Assembly (NCBI GenBank): GCA_964545345.1
Contig: CAZJFE010000029.1
Location: 1-8,031, forward strand
DNA: 8,031 nt
Origin: JAUSKF01 sp964545345
Lineage (GTDB): Bacteria; Patescibacteriota; Minisyncoccia; UBA6257; WO2-44-18
Direction: 5' to 3'
A model generated the notes under the pieces. The model was not told the origin of the DNA, searched no databases, and saw only the letters and a program-made list of their open reading frames with translations. The translations under genes and the position numbers were made by a program. The first letter of the stretch is position 1; every line of letters begins with the position of its first letter. Positions 1-5,776 of the stretch are shown piece by piece.

Positions 1-1085
1 CCGCTTCTAAGTTGGCGCAGGAAGCCCATGAAGCTATTCGGCCTACCCACATTGAGCATACTCCGGACTTGATTGAATTGACCGATGAGGGTGAGAAAAA
101 ACTTTATCGTTTGATTTGGCAGAGGTTTGTTGGCTCCCAAATGCCACAGGCGCGAGTGGCGTTGACTACCGTTGATGTTTCCGCGGGAAAGTATTCCTTG
201 CGCACTAATGGCCAGCAAATTGTTTTTGATGGTTTTTTGAAAATTTGGCCTCAGAAGTTTTCGGAGAAAGAATTGCCGGATCTAGCTAAGGGAGAAGGAT
301 TGGATTTGAAAGAGGTCAGGCCAAGTCAGCACTTTACCGAACCGCCACCTCGTTTTACTGAAGCCAGCTTGATTAAAATCTTGGAAGAATATGGCATTGG
401 CCGCCCTTCCACTTACGCGCCGACACTTTCAGTCATTCAAACTCGCAACTATGTGCAAAAAGAACAGGGTAAGTTCAAGCCGACTGAAGTAGGGGAGTTG
501 GTTAACAAGGTTCTTACAGAGCATTTTCCTCAAATCGTGGATATTGATTTTACCGCGAAAATGGAAGAACAGCTTGATAACGTGGCTCACGGAAAAGAAA
601 AGTGGCAGCAATTAATCGGGGATTTCTATACTCCTTTCGCGAAAAATTTGGAAGAAAAATATTTGGTGGTTCAAAAAGAGACAAAAGATGAGATGACGGA
701 TGAGAAGTGTGAGAAGTGCGGCAAGCCGATGATGATCAAATACGGTCGGTTCGGAAAGTTCATGGCCTGTTCCGGGTTCCCGGATTGCAAAACCACCAAA
801 GCGATCGCTAAAGAGCCGCCAAAAATGATTGGAATGAAATGCCCGAAATGTCTGGAGGGAGACGTGATTGAGAAACGGGTAACCCGAGGTAGGGCGCGCG
901 GGAAGATTTTCTGGGGTTGCAACAAATATCCGAAATGCGATTTTGCCAGCTGGACCAATCCCTTGAATCCTCCGGCGGAAGGCGAGGCGGGAGCTGCGCC
1001 GGCGGGCGGCGTTGTTAAAGAAGAAAAGGAAGAAGAAAAAGACGACGCACCGCAGGAAGACGAAGAAAAAAACCCCGAATCTTAA
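1..1085 (+). CDS. topA: DNA topoisomerase I (type IA), C-terminal part, 5' end outside the window
   Basis: Type IA topoisomerase that relaxes negatively supercoiled DNA through a transient 5'-phosphotyrosine link. The frame is open from base 3, so the TTG at 12 is an internal Leu codon and the gene is cut by the window edge; the catalytic Tyr region lies upstream and is not visible. The first residues carry the family signature AQEAHEAIRPT. EEYGIGRPSTYAPT, the other hallmark, is encoded near 381-422. Two four-Cys zinc ribbons follow: CxxC-x16-CxxxxxC (708-790) and CxxC-x22-CxxxxxC (840-940). E. coli TopA has a longer C-terminal zinc/ribbon region, so this one is compact. The protein ends in a Lys/Glu/Asp-rich tail that runs into the terminator palindrome, giving a final NPES. 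It overlaps the convergent Nudix gene by 4 bp. Identification is firm. Confidence 0.96.
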   Translation, partial: ASKLAQEAHEAIRPTHIEHTPDLIELTDEGEKKLYRLIWQRFVGSQMPQARVALTTVDVSAGKYSLRTNGQQIVFDGFLKIWPQKFSEKELPDLAKGEGLDLKEVRPSQHFTEPPPRFTEASLIKILEEYGIGRPSTYAPTLSVIQTRNYVQKEQGKFKPTEVGELVNKVLTEHFPQIVDIDFTAKMEEQLDNVAHGKEKWQQLIGDFYTPFAKNLEEKYLVVQKETKDEMTDEKCEKCGKPMMIKYGRFGKFMACSGFPDCKTTKAIAKEPPKMIGMKCPKCLEGDVIEKRVTRGRARGKIFWGCNKYPKCDFASWTNPLNPPAEGEAGAAPAGGVVKEEKEEEKDDAPQEDEEKNPES

Positions 1086-1097
1086 GATTCGGGGTTT
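1070..1097. terminator. Shared bidirectional terminator palindrome containing both stop codons
   Basis: Perfect inverted repeat with no spacer: left arm AACCCCGAATCTT (1071-1083), right arm AAGATTCGGGGTT (1084-1096), with one further A/T pair at 1070/1097. On the minus strand the stem runs into seven Ts (1066-1072 read in reverse), a good intrinsic terminator for the Nudix gene. On the plus strand only TTT then GGTTGT follows, so it is weaker for topA. Both stop codons lie at the centre of the palindrome. Confidence 0.85.
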
Positions 1098-1633
1098 GGT
1101 TGTGACTTTGCCCAGGCAAAAGCTTTAATCAGGGCGGCTTTGGAATCAGGGAACATGGCAATCACTCTCCGATCAATCACACCTTCCGTTTTATCAAACT
1201 TCAGCGCGTCTTCTATGTTTGCCAGCCTGTCTTCGGTAATTCTTTTCAGTCCGCCGGTGGCTGGATGAAACCTCATGCTTTTAATCTTTTCGGGCGGGAT
1301 CATCCAGGCGATTACTAACCTTGAAGGATTGCCGTCAGCGCCATCCGTGCATTCAATCACACATGTGTTGCGCAAGCTTCCCAAGAGGTCCATATGGAAT
1401 TGCAAACTCCAGCTTAAATCAACTTCTTCGGCTATCTCCCGATAAAGCGCCGCCTCCAAAGTTTCTCCCTTTTCCTGATGGCCCCAAACGGTAGTCTGGC
1501 AAATTCCCGGTCTGGTTTCATCGGTCATTTTCTGGTCATCAAACTCTCCGCGGCGTTGTAAAAGGGCGACCAAGCCATCCTTTGGCAATCTAGTGAAAGC
1601 GATCAGACCCACCATTCCCGGTTTCTCTTCCAC
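1082..1633 (-). CDS. Nudix hydrolase
   Basis: Member of the Nudix family, which hydrolyses nucleoside diphosphates linked to another moiety using a divalent metal; the substrate cannot be told from sequence. The Nudix box GX5EX7REUXEEXGU is present: G51, E57, then REIAEE at 65-70, with the usual Gly of the last part replaced by Asp72. The metal-binding Glu residues are intact. The preceding ICQTTVWGH stretch fits the family core beta strand. The start is GTG at 1633; AAGGAA sits 6 nt upstream, whereas an in-frame ATG six codons in has no such site. It is 183 residues long. It lies 120 bp downstream of the QNG1-like gene on the same strand, with a terminator-like hairpin between, and I see no clear promoter in the 38 nt between that hairpin and the start. 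It may therefore depend on read-through. The last four codons lie in the palindrome shared with topA. Confidence 0.87.
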   Translation of the reverse strand: MEEKPGMVGLIAFTRLPKDGLVALLQRRGEFDDQKMTDETRPGICQTTVWGHQEKGETLEAALYREIAEEVDLSWSLQFHMDLLGSLRNTCVIECTDGADGNPSRLVIAWMIPPEKIKSMRFHPATGGLKRITEDRLANIEDALKFDKTEGVIDRRVIAMFPDSKAALIKAFAWAKSQPNPES

Positions 1634-1671
1634 ATTCTATTCCTTCAAAAATCCCAGGGGGAGTTTACCTC

Positions 1672-1701
1672 AAAAAGAAAAAAACCGCCATAGGGCGGTT
1701 T
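1672..1701 (-). terminator. Intrinsic terminator after the QNG1-like gene
   Basis: Inverted repeat AAACCGCC (1682-1689) / GGCGGTTT (1694-1701) with a 4-nt loop. Read on the minus strand, the stem is followed by a T-rich tract (1672-1684: T7, one C, T5). This is a textbook Rho-independent terminator about 50 nt past the stop of the 1754-2833 gene. It also stands just upstream of the Nudix start and could act as an attenuator for it. Confidence 0.8.
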
Positions 1702-1714
1702 CGGAATATTCTTT

Positions 1715-1769
1715 GTCGTCAGTTATTAGTCGTTCGTTGTTCGTCGTAATTCGTTAGTAGTCAGTCGTT
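1715..1769. repeat. Degenerate short tandem repeat overlapping a gene end
   Basis: Low-complexity stretch built on the plus strand from variants of GTCGT, GTTCGTT, TTAGTCGTT and AGTCAGTCGTT. On the minus strand it reads as irregular ACGAAC / ACGACT / ACTAAC units. It covers the last codons of the QNG1-like gene (Thr-Thr-Asp-Tyr and the stop at 1754-1756) and its 3' untranslated region up to the terminator. No exact unit length holds throughout, so this is a decayed or slippage-generated repeat rather than a clean array. Confidence 0.6.
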
Positions 1770-2833
1770 TGAGCCAGGTGTGCCGGCTTGGTCAGATTTC
1801 GCCCGAGTCGCCAGAGCGCGTTATCAAGCGCCAGCATAGAGGTTGGATGTTTTCCCAAGCCGCTACGTTTCAGATTGATGCGGGCCAGCAGTTTCTGCAT
1901 TGCCGCCACCGTAGCCATTCTAATTTCTTTTACTTCAGAGCTGTGCGGCAGAAGTTCAATCTGATCATCAATCTGCTGAGTCAGTTCTTTGTTGTAAGCC
2001 AGAACCCCACAGGCGCGTAGCGCGTTCGGAATCGCCGAATCGGCAATCGGTCCCAGTAGTTCACCGTCTTCCAGCGGCCGTAGCTTTCCCGGATTGGCCA
2101 GGGCGCGTCCCTGGTAGATCATTAGCCAAAGTTGCGCGCGCTTGGAAAACCGGAGCGGATAGTTATCGCGCAGCTTGTCGGAATGGAAGAAGCAATCTTG
2201 GCCGAAGCTTTTCGGGAATTCCATTTCAATCATATCCACGATACCGAGACGATTCCCATCTCCAAAAGCTCGCCAGTGTCCGGCTTCAAACAAGTTCTTC
2301 CAGTCATCATCAAATTTCGCCCGCATGTTCCTGGCTACCTCTAGCAGGTAGCGGGTTCGATAAGTCAGAAGAGGGATAGGCGTATCACCTTGGAAAAAGC
2401 TTCTCGCGCTGTATTCGGTCGCGAACGCGTTAGTGATGGAGTCGGCCTCAATGCGGCGATTTTTGAAGCGTCGATAGAAACATCGGAACATCGCCTGCGA
2501 ACCCGCGTAAACACCGGTTTCATCTTCCACCCGGAAACGCGGATGTGGTTTCTTCGGATCAGTAAAAGAGAAATTGATGGCGGAGATGTATGGCAGGTAG
2601 CGGGCGAATGCTTCATTATCGGACGGCAGAACCGCTGGCATGTTCCAGTCCGGTATCTGCAAATTTTGGCCAGCCAGTCCATCTGCTAGGTCTGTTAGGC
2701 GCAAAAGATGAATCTTCACATGCTTGGCGGAGTAGTCCTGAAAATTCTCGTCATTCCAGAGGCGGACAATTCCTTGAGTCCTCGGATTCATGGTCGGTTG
2801 GCCGGGCCAGCCGACTTCAATTTCTTTCATCAC
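1754..2833 (-). CDS. Queuosine salvage protein, DUF2419 / QNG1-like queuosine-5'-phosphate N-glycosylase
   Basis: Resembles the DUF2419 (Q_salvage) family, whose human member QNG1 (C9orf64) hydrolyses queuosine 5'-monophosphate to free queuine for tRNA modification. The similarity was recognised from memory of the human protein: INFSFTD near residue 86 (human LNFSFW), VYAGSQAMF near 108 (human YSGYWSL), a central FPKSFGQDCFF (206-216) followed by RFSKRAQLWL (228-237; human SFYKRAQILV), then IADSAIPNALRACGVLAY (263-280; human FADYRLPQVLAHLGALKY), EVKEIR (300-305) and LDNALWRLG near the C terminus. At 359 residues it is close to human (about 341). The start is GTG at 2833 or the adjacent ATG at 2830; GGAGAGG lies 6 or 9 nt upstream, so both fit. 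A good promoter lies upstream and a terminator downstream, giving a monocistronic unit. The last four residues are encoded by the short repeat. Function is inferred from the family; no tgt gene is in the window. Confidence 0.84.
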   Translation of the reverse strand: MMKEIEVGWPGQPTMNPRTQGIVRLWNDENFQDYSAKHVKIHLLRLTDLADGLAGQNLQIPDWNMPAVLPSDNEAFARYLPYISAINFSFTDPKKPHPRFRVEDETGVYAGSQAMFRCFYRRFKNRRIEADSITNAFATEYSARSFFQGDTPIPLLTYRTRYLLEVARNMRAKFDDDWKNLFEAGHWRAFGDGNRLGIVDMIEMEFPKSFGQDCFFHSDKLRDNYPLRFSKRAQLWLMIYQGRALANPGKLRPLEDGELLGPIADSAIPNALRACGVLAYNKELTQQIDDQIELLPHSSEVKEIRMATVAAMQKLLARINLKRSGLGKHPTSMLALDNALWRLGRNLTKPAHLAQTTDY

Positions 2834-2874
2834 TTTTTACCTCTCCAGTAAAGATTGAAAAAGAGCCGGCTAAT

Positions 2875-2903
2875 AGAATACTCTAAAAAGAGATGACAGT
2901 CAA
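2875..2903 (-). promoter_or_regulatory. Sigma70-type promoter of the QNG1-like gene
   Basis: On the minus strand, TTGACT (2898-2903) is separated by exactly 17 nt from TATTCT (2875-2880), 5/6 and 4/6 matches to consensus. Transcription would begin near 2868, leaving a leader of about 35 nt before the start codon and its ribosome site. In the same divergent gap I found no convincing promoter facing rel. Confidence 0.68.
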
Positions 2904-3004
2904 CCCGCCGCCCTCATATCGGCGAACACGAGGTGAGCGATGTCCCTAATCTAAAAGTAGGTAAATACATTTTTTGCTTGTATCTTGAAGGGAGGGCGGG
3001 GGTC

Positions 3005-3009
3005 AAGGA
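3005..3009 (+). promoter_or_regulatory. Ribosome binding site that decides the rel start
   Basis: AAGGA lies 5 nt before the ATG at 3015. An upstream in-frame TTG at 2985 would add ten residues of low-complexity, basic sequence (MKGGRGSRIT) that is not part of the HD domain, so the ATG is preferred. Confidence 0.65.
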
Positions 3010-3014
3010 TTACA

Positions 3015-4691
3015 ATGAACGTAAAAGATTTCATACAAAAGGATCGCCGTGGCCTTGTTTATCGGGCTTATGAATTTTCCAAATCAGCTCACGCCGGGCA
3101 GAAGCGGAAAAATGGAGAGCCCTATTTTTCCCATTGCTTGGCGGCTGCCGAAGCAATCGCGGAGTGGGGTCTGGATGAGGCGACCGTTGCCGCCGCTTTG
3201 TTGCATGATATCGTGGAAGACACCGGCCATAATTTGGATGAAATCCGAGAGAAGTTCGGCGAGGAGGTGGCGTTTTTGGTGGACGGGGTTACTAAAATCG
3301 GAATGGTGCGTTATCGGGGAATTGAGGGCAAGGTAGAGAATTTGCGAAAATTTATTTTATACCTCAGCCAGGACATTCGGGTGATTTTAGTGAAGTTGGC
3401 GGATCGCCTGCATAATATGAAGACTTTATACGCTGTGCATCCGCAAAAACAAAAAAGGATCGCGCTGGAAACCATGGAGATTTACGCGCCGCTGGCTTAT
3501 CGCCTAGGAATGCAACGATTGAGCGGCGAACTGGAAGACCTCGCCTTCCCGTATCTCTATCCGCAGGAACATAAATGGCTGATTGAGAATGTGAAAGAGC
3601 GATTTGAAGAGCGAGAAAAGTTTTCCCAGAGAATGAAGCCGGCGATTGAATCAGAATTGCAAAAAAACGAAGTAGAATTTTTACGAGTGGATTCCCGCGC
3701 GAAACGATATACTAGCTTGTACAAAAAACTGCTTCGTTACGATATGAACGTGGAAAGTATTTATGATTTGGTGGCGATGCGTATTGTTGTCCCGAAGGTG
3801 GAAGATTGTTACTCCGCGTTGGGAATCATTCACAAGACCTGGCCGCCCGTGCCGCACCGGTTTAAGGATTACATCGCTTTGCCAAAATCCAACGGCTATC
3901 GCAGTTTGCACACGACGGTGTTTGGTCCGGAGAATAAAATTACGGAAATTCAGATCAAGACGGAACAAATGCACAACGAAGCCGAGTTAGGTATCGCCGC
4001 CCACTTTGCTTATCATCAAGCCAAAAACACCAAGGCCTACATAGAAAAAGCCGCCTCGGTGGCGGACAAGAAAGAACTATCTTGGATCAAGCAGTTGCGG
4101 AGTTGGCAACAGGAATTCACTAATCCGGAAGAGTTTATGCAATCTTTTAAGATAGATTTTTTCCAGGATCGGATTCTTACTCTGACGCCGAAAGGAGAAG
4201 TAATTGATTTGCCGTTGGGCGCGACCCCGGTGGATTTTGCTTACCAAATTCATACCGAGGTCGGTAATCATTGCGCCGGCGCCAAGGTCAATGGGAAAAT
4301 TGCCACTCTGAATCATAAGCTGAGATCGGGCGATATAGTGGAAATTATTATTCAGAAAAACAAGGGGGCATCTGAGTCCTGGTTGGAGTTTGTTCACACC
4401 GGATCGGCGCGCAACCACATTAAATCCGCGCTGCGCCGACAGGTTTCTACCTTGGACAGGAAAGATCCGCAATCAACGGAGTTTAAGTTAGTGGTTAAAG
4501 ACAGAGAGGGTCTGCTTGGAGAAATTTCCGATATTGTTAGCCGGTCGCACGTGCGGATTCAGTCGGTGAACGCTAAATTGCCGATGGTGCGTATCAGCTG
4601 TGAGGTGCTGACAAAAGATAAGGCGGAGAAGTTGGTTGAGAAAATTAAAAAACTGAAGGAGGTTCGGACTGTGGATTTTCGCTTGGTTTAG
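3015..4691 (+). CDS. rel: Bifunctional (p)ppGpp synthetase/hydrolase (Rel/SpoT type), short form
   Basis: Makes and degrades the alarmone (p)ppGpp in the stringent response. The N-terminal HD hydrolase domain (about 11-175) has H40, the HDxxED motif (H64, D65, E68, D69) and LADRLHN (D130, N134), so hydrolysis looks intact. The synthetase domain (about 225-335) has RIVV at 256, RFKD (282-285, the RxKD form of bifunctional enzymes rather than the ExDD of RelA), NGYRSLHT (293-300) and EIQIKT (311-316), so synthesis also looks intact. A TGS domain follows (about 386-447), then SWLEFVHTGSARNHIKSALRR, the usual entry to the helical domain. The chain then passes almost directly to an ACT domain (about 488-558). 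The rest of the helical domain and the Cys-containing zinc-finger domain of full-length (about 700-750 residue) Rel proteins are missing. The coding sequence overlaps the end of parB by 47 bp. Confidence 0.95.
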   Translation: MNVKDFIQKDRRGLVYRAYEFSKSAHAGQKRKNGEPYFSHCLAAAEAIAEWGLDEATVAAALLHDIVEDTGHNLDEIREKFGEEVAFLVDGVTKIGMVRYRGIEGKVENLRKFILYLSQDIRVILVKLADRLHNMKTLYAVHPQKQKRIALETMEIYAPLAYRLGMQRLSGELEDLAFPYLYPQEHKWLIENVKERFEEREKFSQRMKPAIESELQKNEVEFLRVDSRAKRYTSLYKKLLRYDMNVESIYDLVAMRIVVPKVEDCYSALGIIHKTWPPVPHRFKDYIALPKSNGYRSLHTTVFGPENKITEIQIKTEQMHNEAELGIAAHFAYHQAKNTKAYIEKAASVADKKELSWIKQLRSWQQEFTNPEEFMQSFKIDFFQDRILTLTPKGEVIDLPLGATPVDFAYQIHTEVGNHCAGAKVNGKIATLNHKLRSGDIVEIIIQKNKGASESWLEFVHTGSARNHIKSALRRQVSTLDRKDPQSTEFKLVVKDREGLLGEISDIVSRSHVRIQSVNAKLPMVRISCEVLTKDKAEKLVEKIKKLKEVRTVDFRLV

Positions 4692-5523
4692 ACGAGGTTA
4701 ATTTAGAAATAATTCCCTGCAATTCTTCGGGGGAGTAGAAGGTGATGATTAGTTTGCCGCTTTCTCCGGAGCGGTCTACTTTCACCGGCGCGCCAAGCGC
4801 TGCTTCCAGCTCACGCTGTAAGCTTTCGGTTTCCGGATCGGCTGCCGGGGCCATAATGCCATCCATCGCCGGAATTTCTTTCCGGGTCATTTTTTGAATC
4901 CTGGATTTTAGTTCGCGAACGCTCATATTGCTGCGCAATAAATCTTCCATCAGCATTTGCTGTTGTCCCGGATCATTCACAGTCAATAATAATCTTCCCT
5001 GACTTTCACTGATTTGGTTTTTTGAAATGGCTTCTTGGACGATAGTCGGCAGTCCCAGCAGGCGCATAGTGTTTGCCACCACCTCCCGGCTTTTTCCTAA
5101 ACGGGCGGCGATTTCTCTTTGGGTCATCGCGAACTCATCTTGCAGGCGGGCATAGGCGCGGGCGGCTTCAATCGGATCCAAGTCTGCGCGTTGTACGTTT
5201 TCCAAAACCGCCAATTCCAGCCGCTCTTTTTCTAGGTTGACCTGGCGGATGATCGCCGGGATTCTTTCCAGGCCGAGTAGCTTTGAGGCCTGCCATCGGC
5301 GCTCGCCGGCGATTAATTGGTAGGAGACTTCCGTGCCTAGCTCGCCCTCCTTCTCAATTTTGGTTACCGTAATCGGCTGAAGGATGCCGAATTCCCGGAT
5401 GGAATTAGCGAGATCTTTAAGGAGCTCAGGATCAAAATTCCGCCGCGGCTGTTGCGGGTTGGGGGAGATTTTATCTATTTCAATCAAGAAGACCGGTCCT
5501 TGAATCGGCGGATTATTGTCCAT
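4645..5523 (-). CDS. parB: ParB/Spo0J-family chromosome partition protein
   Basis: Binds parS and spreads along DNA as a CTP-dependent clamp to organise and segregate the replication origin region. The N-terminal CTPase/ParB-N domain shows PNPQQPRRNF (21-30), GILQPITV (46-53), GERRWQASK (73-81) and ENVQRADLDPIEAARAY (108-124). A central HTH is MTQREIAARLGKSREVVAN (133-151). The C-terminal dimerisation segment (about 233-275) ends in a loose Ser/Pro-rich tail. The 292 residues are typical. The ATG at 5521-5523 is the only possible start: an in-frame stop lies 9 nt upstream and no Shine-Dalgarno sequence is present. A TATAAT box ends 9 nt before the ATG, and tRNA-Leu lies just upstream, so the message may be leaderless or processed from the tRNA transcript. 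No parA adjoins it, and no parS-like 16-mer was found in the window. The 3' end overlaps rel by 47 bp, with no terminator seen. Confidence 0.95.
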   Translation of the reverse strand: MDNNPPIQGPVFLIEIDKISPNPQQPRRNFDPELLKDLANSIREFGILQPITVTKIEKEGELGTEVSYQLIAGERRWQASKLLGLERIPAIIRQVNLEKERLELAVLENVQRADLDPIEAARAYARLQDEFAMTQREIAARLGKSREVVANTMRLLGLPTIVQEAISKNQISESQGRLLLTVNDPGQQQMLMEDLLRSNMSVRELKSRIQKMTRKEIPAMDGIMAPAADPETESLQRELEAALGAPVKVDRSGESGKLIITFYSPEELQGIISKLTSSKPSENPQSEPPSVF

Positions 5524-5532
5524 TACATTCTA

Positions 5533-5538
5533 ATTATA
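5533..5538 (-). promoter_or_regulatory. Possible -10 box for a leaderless parB transcript
   Basis: A perfect TATAAT on the minus strand ends 9 nt before the parB ATG, so transcription would start within a few nucleotides of the start codon. There is no matching -35 box at 17 nt (TCTCCC lies there, inside the tRNA). The call is tentative; the box could simply be AT-rich spacer behind the tRNA. Confidence 0.4.
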
Positions 5539-5549
5539 TACTTTTTCTG

Positions 5550-5632
5550 TGCTCGGGGAGAGACTCGAACTCTCATGATGTTGCCATCGGTGGATTTTGA
5601 GTCCACTGCGTCTGCCATTCCGCCACCCGAGC
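5550..5632 (-). tRNA. tRNA-Leu, anticodon CAA
   Basis: Class II cloverleaf on the minus strand. The acceptor stem is GCTCGGG (5626-5632) paired with CCCGAGC (5551-5557), with discriminator A at 5550. The D arm is of Leu type (GGCGGAATGGCAGACGC). The anticodon stem GTGGA/TCCAC encloses loop CTCAAAA, giving anticodon CAA at 5597-5599, which reads the Leu codon UUG. A variable arm GATG-GCAA-CATC and a T arm GAGAG-TTCGAGT-CTCTC follow. The variable arm with a Leu-type D arm separates it from Ser and Tyr. The 3' CCA is not encoded (ACAG follows), so a CCA-adding enzyme is required. parB starts 26 nt downstream on the same strand. Confidence 0.95.
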
Positions 5633-5648
5633 AGGTTTACAACTTCCA

Positions 5649-5677
5649 ATCTTAGATTATTCAGAGGGCTTAGTCCA
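5649..5677 (-). promoter_or_regulatory. Promoter of tRNA-Leu
   Basis: On the minus strand, TGGACT (5672-5677) is separated by 17 nt from TAAGAT (5649-5654). The predicted start lies about 9 nt before the mature tRNA 5' end, a normal leader for a tRNA gene. The -35 box is part of the left arm of the inverted repeat at 5673-5703. Confidence 0.5.
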
Positions 5678-5703
5678 GTATGCCATTTCGCCGTTTACTG
5701 GAC
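5673..5703. repeat. Inverted repeat holding the -35 boxes of two divergent promoters
   Basis: GTCCAGTA (5673-5680) and TACTGGAC (5696-5703) are perfect 8-bp arms with a 15-nt spacer. Each arm overlaps a -35 hexamer (TGGACT leftward, TGGACA rightward). The symmetry may only reflect two similar -35 boxes, or it may be an operator that coordinates tRNA/parB and helicase expression. Confidence 0.5.
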
Positions 5704-5727
5704 ATTTGGCGTATTTTAGTGTATAAT
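5699..5727 (+). promoter_or_regulatory. Sigma70-type promoter of the PIF1-like helicase gene
   Basis: TGGACA (5699-5704, 5/6) is followed after 17 nt by a perfect TATAAT (5722-5727). The start would be near 5734, giving a leader of about 43 nt that ends in the strong AGGAGGG ribosome site. Confidence 0.75.
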
Positions 5728-5776
5728 CTCGCCGTACCTTAACAACCAATCAAATAACAAATAGGAGGGCTGCGTC

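Noticed and set aside
2390..2689. Long open frames antisense to the QNG1-like gene (also 2590-2886 and 1769-2020)
   Set aside because: They have no recognisable domain and lie opposite a well-supported conserved gene; they look like codon-usage shadows.
2908..2999. 8-bp inverted repeat CCGCCCTC / GAGGGCGG upstream of rel as a leader structure
   Set aside because: The arms are 76 nt apart, there is no evident promoter placing both in one transcript, and GC-rich 8-mers of this kind can occur by chance.
2985..3014. Upstream TTG start adding ten residues to Rel
   Set aside because: The ATG at 3015 has AAGGA at 5 nt and matches where the HD domain begins; the extra residues are low-complexity.
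4545..4556. CACGTG-centred palindrome CGCACGTGCG inside rel as a possible parS site
   Set aside because: The parS core is TCACGTGA with flanking TGTT/AACA; here the bases next to CACGTG are G and C and the flanks do not fit. It lies in coding sequence and only a 10-bp palindrome holds.
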